From the IMG/VR virus record IMGVR_UViG_3300042544_003482, positions 1 through 21,649 of that record: DNA of 21,649 bases; one strand, written 5' to 3'. Positions 19,593 to 21,649 of the stretch are shown in pieces. Each line of letters begins with the position of its first letter. Position 1 is the stretch's first letter. The notes under the pieces were generated by a model that was not told the DNA's origin, did not search any database, and saw only the letters and a program-made list of their open reading frames with translations. The stretch is from a virus. A program made the translations under genes and the position numbers.

Positions 19593-21649
19593 TTATTGTG
19601 CTGTTGCAGCTTTTAAGAATTTTGTTTTAAGCTCATCGATAAACTTAGGACTTAAAACAAAGCTTATTACTGACAAGTAAGGATTTTCATTATTATGTAA
19701 TCTATTTTCTAGAGTCTTAATGAAACTGTCGATACGAGATTTCTCAGCGTTAATAGCGTTTTGTGTATCAGTTTTAGCTTTAGTATCTTGATCATCGATC
19801 TGAAATAGAGCTCTCTCAATATCTAACTTATATTCTTTAAGCGTAGACGTAAGAGCTGCTACCATCTTCTTAGATTCTAAGAACTCAACTTCGCTAGCTG
19901 CATCACCGTAGAATACATCTAACATTTCGTCTAGAGTCTTAAACTTAGAGCCACGTGTTTCGATAGCATCAGTAAGCTTTTGCATTTGCTTATCAGTAAG
20001 AATAAAGATGTCAGCGTTTTTAAGAATATTATTCTTAAGCTCATTGTATAGACTCTTTCTATATTCTTTCAATGCATCAACACCTGCCCATTGTTCAACT
20101 CTACGACGACCAAAGTCTTCGAGGTCTACTAATTTAGCAATAGCGCCTGTCTCCATATTTCTAATGATAGTACCTTCAATTTCTTTAGCACCTAAAGAAG
20201 ATGGAATGCTTCTAATACTTGATAGTAAATTTCTCTTAACTAAGCTCTTAAGTCGCTCAAACTCTTTTACAGCTTTAGCCTTTAGTATAGCTTCATCACC
20301 TGTTCTCTTTCTCGAAGCCATAGCAGCCATATTTTCTGTCGAACATACTCTAGTGATTTGCTTCTTAATAATATCCTTAATTTTAAGCTCTACAGGCTTC
20401 TTAGTATAAGCCTTCCAAGAACTCGTATCATTTATTGTTTCAGCAACTTGTGATAAGATATCTTTACCTAGTTTTGAGGTAGTTATATCCTCACCTTTAC
20501 TGGTTGTTTGTTTTACAGCACCAAAGAGAACTACAGCTCCATTACCAATAAGCTCCGGTGAGTATTCAATAACATTCATATGTGCTTTGCCGAACAACTC
20601 ACCAAAAATTTGAATAGGTGCGTTTAGTCTTTCTTGTAGACTCATTAACACTTCCTTTATATTGCTCTTATTAAGAGAATTTAAAAAGTTACCAAAACTC
20701 TCGAATACATCGTTTTCGAGATCCTTTGCTAATCGAAAGAATTCATTTGCATCTGTAATAGGGTTACCGCGTTTTGATTTAACATACAGATTATTGTTCT
20801 CATCTAAACCAAAAGATACATTTGAACCGTCGTACTTTTCAGATACCTCCCATGCATCGCTGCTAAACAGATTACAGAAATCTTTAGGTGTCATCTGATC
20901 GATGTGAGGGATAGCAACCATCTTTACAGCTTCACTTAAAATATCATCTGCTGTTTTAGTAAACAATCCGTCAATGTCCTTATTAGTTACATTGCCAAAG
21001 AATGGTAATAGGTAATTAAGAGCAGATTTCGCATCATCAAGAGACATCTGACCTACATTTCTACCTCTAGAAGGGTCAGGTATTTTTGTTTTAATATTCT
21101 TAATAAGGTTATCCCAGATCTCTTGTTTTCTTGTTTGATCGAATGTTGAAATTAGTTTAGCCATCTCAACAACATGCTTCATGTGTTCAGGTGTTTTAAA
21201 TCCAAGGATGTTAGCAATAATTTGTAATTCGTTATAATCTACATTGATTGCTTCGCCGTCAGTAACAAATCTTTGAAGTTGATCGTATTGAACACCTCCG
21301 CTGCTATAACCTTTCTCCTTACCATCAACCATCCATGCAATTTTATATGCAAGACCGCTACCACCTAATGTGTATCTTATCTTGAAAGTAACATCGCCTT
21401 TTTTACCATGTTTCTCAACAAACTTTTTGTATTGTTCGGTGTTTTGAATCAATGATCTAAGATTCTCCATCTTCTTGTTATCAATCGGTGTTGATGAAGT
21501 TATACCTCTAATTAGAAGATCTCTAACTACACCTTTAACACCTGCAGCAATATCTGCAAAGCTAGAAAACTGTGTAAATTTAAGGAAATCTTCCTTCTCT
21601 GACATATCGACAATATCAATCTGAATGACCTGACTTGAATCACCAACAA
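19593..21649 (-). CDS. Ligase-superfamily nucleotidyltransferase (5' end outside window)
   Basis: The visible part is about 685 codons; numbers below count from the internal Met at 21605. It has the nucleotidyltransferase motifs of DNA/RNA ligases: motif I K257-Y-D-G-S-N in WEVSEKYDGSN, SKRG (277-280), motif III FGELFG with E336, motif IV EIEGTII with E477, and motif V AIAKLVD with K491. K257 would carry the AMP. Large regions on both sides (1-230 and 510-670, helical and charged) are not recognised. It could seal RNA or DNA nicks or adenylylate another target. The frame stays open from 21605 to the edge and reads like protein (VGDSSQVIQIDIVD), so the true start is probably outside. Confidence 0.75.
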   Translation of the reverse strand, partial: VGDSSQVIQIDIVDMSEKEDFLKFTQFSSFADIAAGVKGVVRDLLIRGITSSTPIDNKKMENLRSLIQNTEQYKKFVEKHGKKGDVTFKIRYTLGGSGLAYKIAWMVDGKEKGYSSGGVQYDQLQRFVTDGEAINVDYNELQIIANILGFKTPEHMKHVVEMAKLISTFDQTRKQEIWDNLIKNIKTKIPDPSRGRNVGQMSLDDAKSALNYLLPFFGNVTNKDIDGLFTKTADDILSEAVKMVAIPHIDQMTPKDFCNLFSSDAWEVSEKYDGSNVSFGLDENNNLYVKSKRGNPITDANEFFRLAKDLENDVFESFGNFLNSLNKSNIKEVLMSLQERLNAPIQIFGELFGKAHMNVIEYSPELIGNGAVVLFGAVKQTTSKGEDITTSKLGKDILSQVAETINDTSSWKAYTKKPVELKIKDIIKKQITRVCSTENMAAMASRKRTGDEAILKAKAVKEFERLKSLVKRNLLSSIRSIPSSLGAKEIEGTIIRNMETGAIAKLVDLEDFGRRRVEQWAGVDALKEYRKSLYNELKNNILKNADIFILTDKQMQKLTDAIETRGSKFKTLDEMLDVFYGDAASEVEFLESKKMVAALTSTLKEYKLDIERALFQIDDQDTKAKTDTQNAINAEKSRIDSFIKTLENRLHNNENPYLSVISFVLSPKFIDELKTKFLKAATAQ

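Noticed and set aside
20008-20409. Plus-strand 133-codon open frame inside the nucleotidyltransferase gene
   Set aside because: It is antisense to the segment between motifs III and V of the ligase-like protein; the hydrophobic Leu/Ser-rich product is typical of antisense frames.

Overview
This window is a piece of an AT-rich T4-like tailed phage (myovirus) genome, most like the marine T4-like group. The evidence is a minus-strand virion block in which four products read as T4 gp15 (tail completion), gp20 (portal), gp13 (neck) and gp4 (head completion). It also carries a GroES-like co-chaperonin, a probable gp62-type clamp-loader subunit, PhoH, and small proteins recognised mainly from marine phages. 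No tRNA, CRISPR array, insertion sequence or integrase was seen. The host cannot be named from this sequence. Recognisable Shine-Dalgarno sequences are nearly absent.

Layout. From 1 to about 13,720 everything is on the minus strand, so transcription runs right to left: queE, a Dps-like DUF5856 protein, an HNH nuclease, a P-loop NTPase, four glycosyltransferases, a methyltransferase, a DUF366 protein, the clamp-loader-like protein, GroES, two small proteins, an XPD/DinG-type helicase, then gp15, gp20, gp13 and gp4. From 13,800 to 18,740 the strands alternate: a GIY-YIG nuclease (+), two small basic proteins (-), phoH (+), queD (-) behind a strong bidirectional terminator, an unknown protein (-), folE (+), and a second GIY-YIG nuclease (-). 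From 18,734 to the right edge the minus strand resumes with a retropepsin-like protein, a small acidic protein and a large ligase-superfamily nucleotidyltransferase that runs off the edge.

How the genes may work together. FolE, QueD and QueE make 7-carboxy-7-deazaguanine from GTP. In phages this pathway feeds guanine replacement in DNA, which blocks host restriction. QueC and a DpdA-type transglycosylase are not in the window and would have to lie elsewhere. The glycosyltransferase/methyltransferase block probably modifies a surface or DNA target that cannot be identified here. GroES and the gp4/13/15/20 set serve capsid and tail assembly.

Most notable observations. (1) A GIY-YIG gene sits between the intact folE 3' end and a second copy of that 3' end, which still overlaps the stop of the next convergent gene. 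This looks like a homing cassette that entered folE and supplied a replacement C-terminus. (2) Six genes have a T4-type late box (CATAAATA, TATAAATA or ACTAAATA) exactly 5 nt before the start codon, which would put +1 on the start codon and predicts leaderless late mRNAs. (3) Several ACTAAATA boxes contain or abut the upstream gene's stop codon. (4) QueE has a non-standard C-x3-C-x11-C cluster motif.
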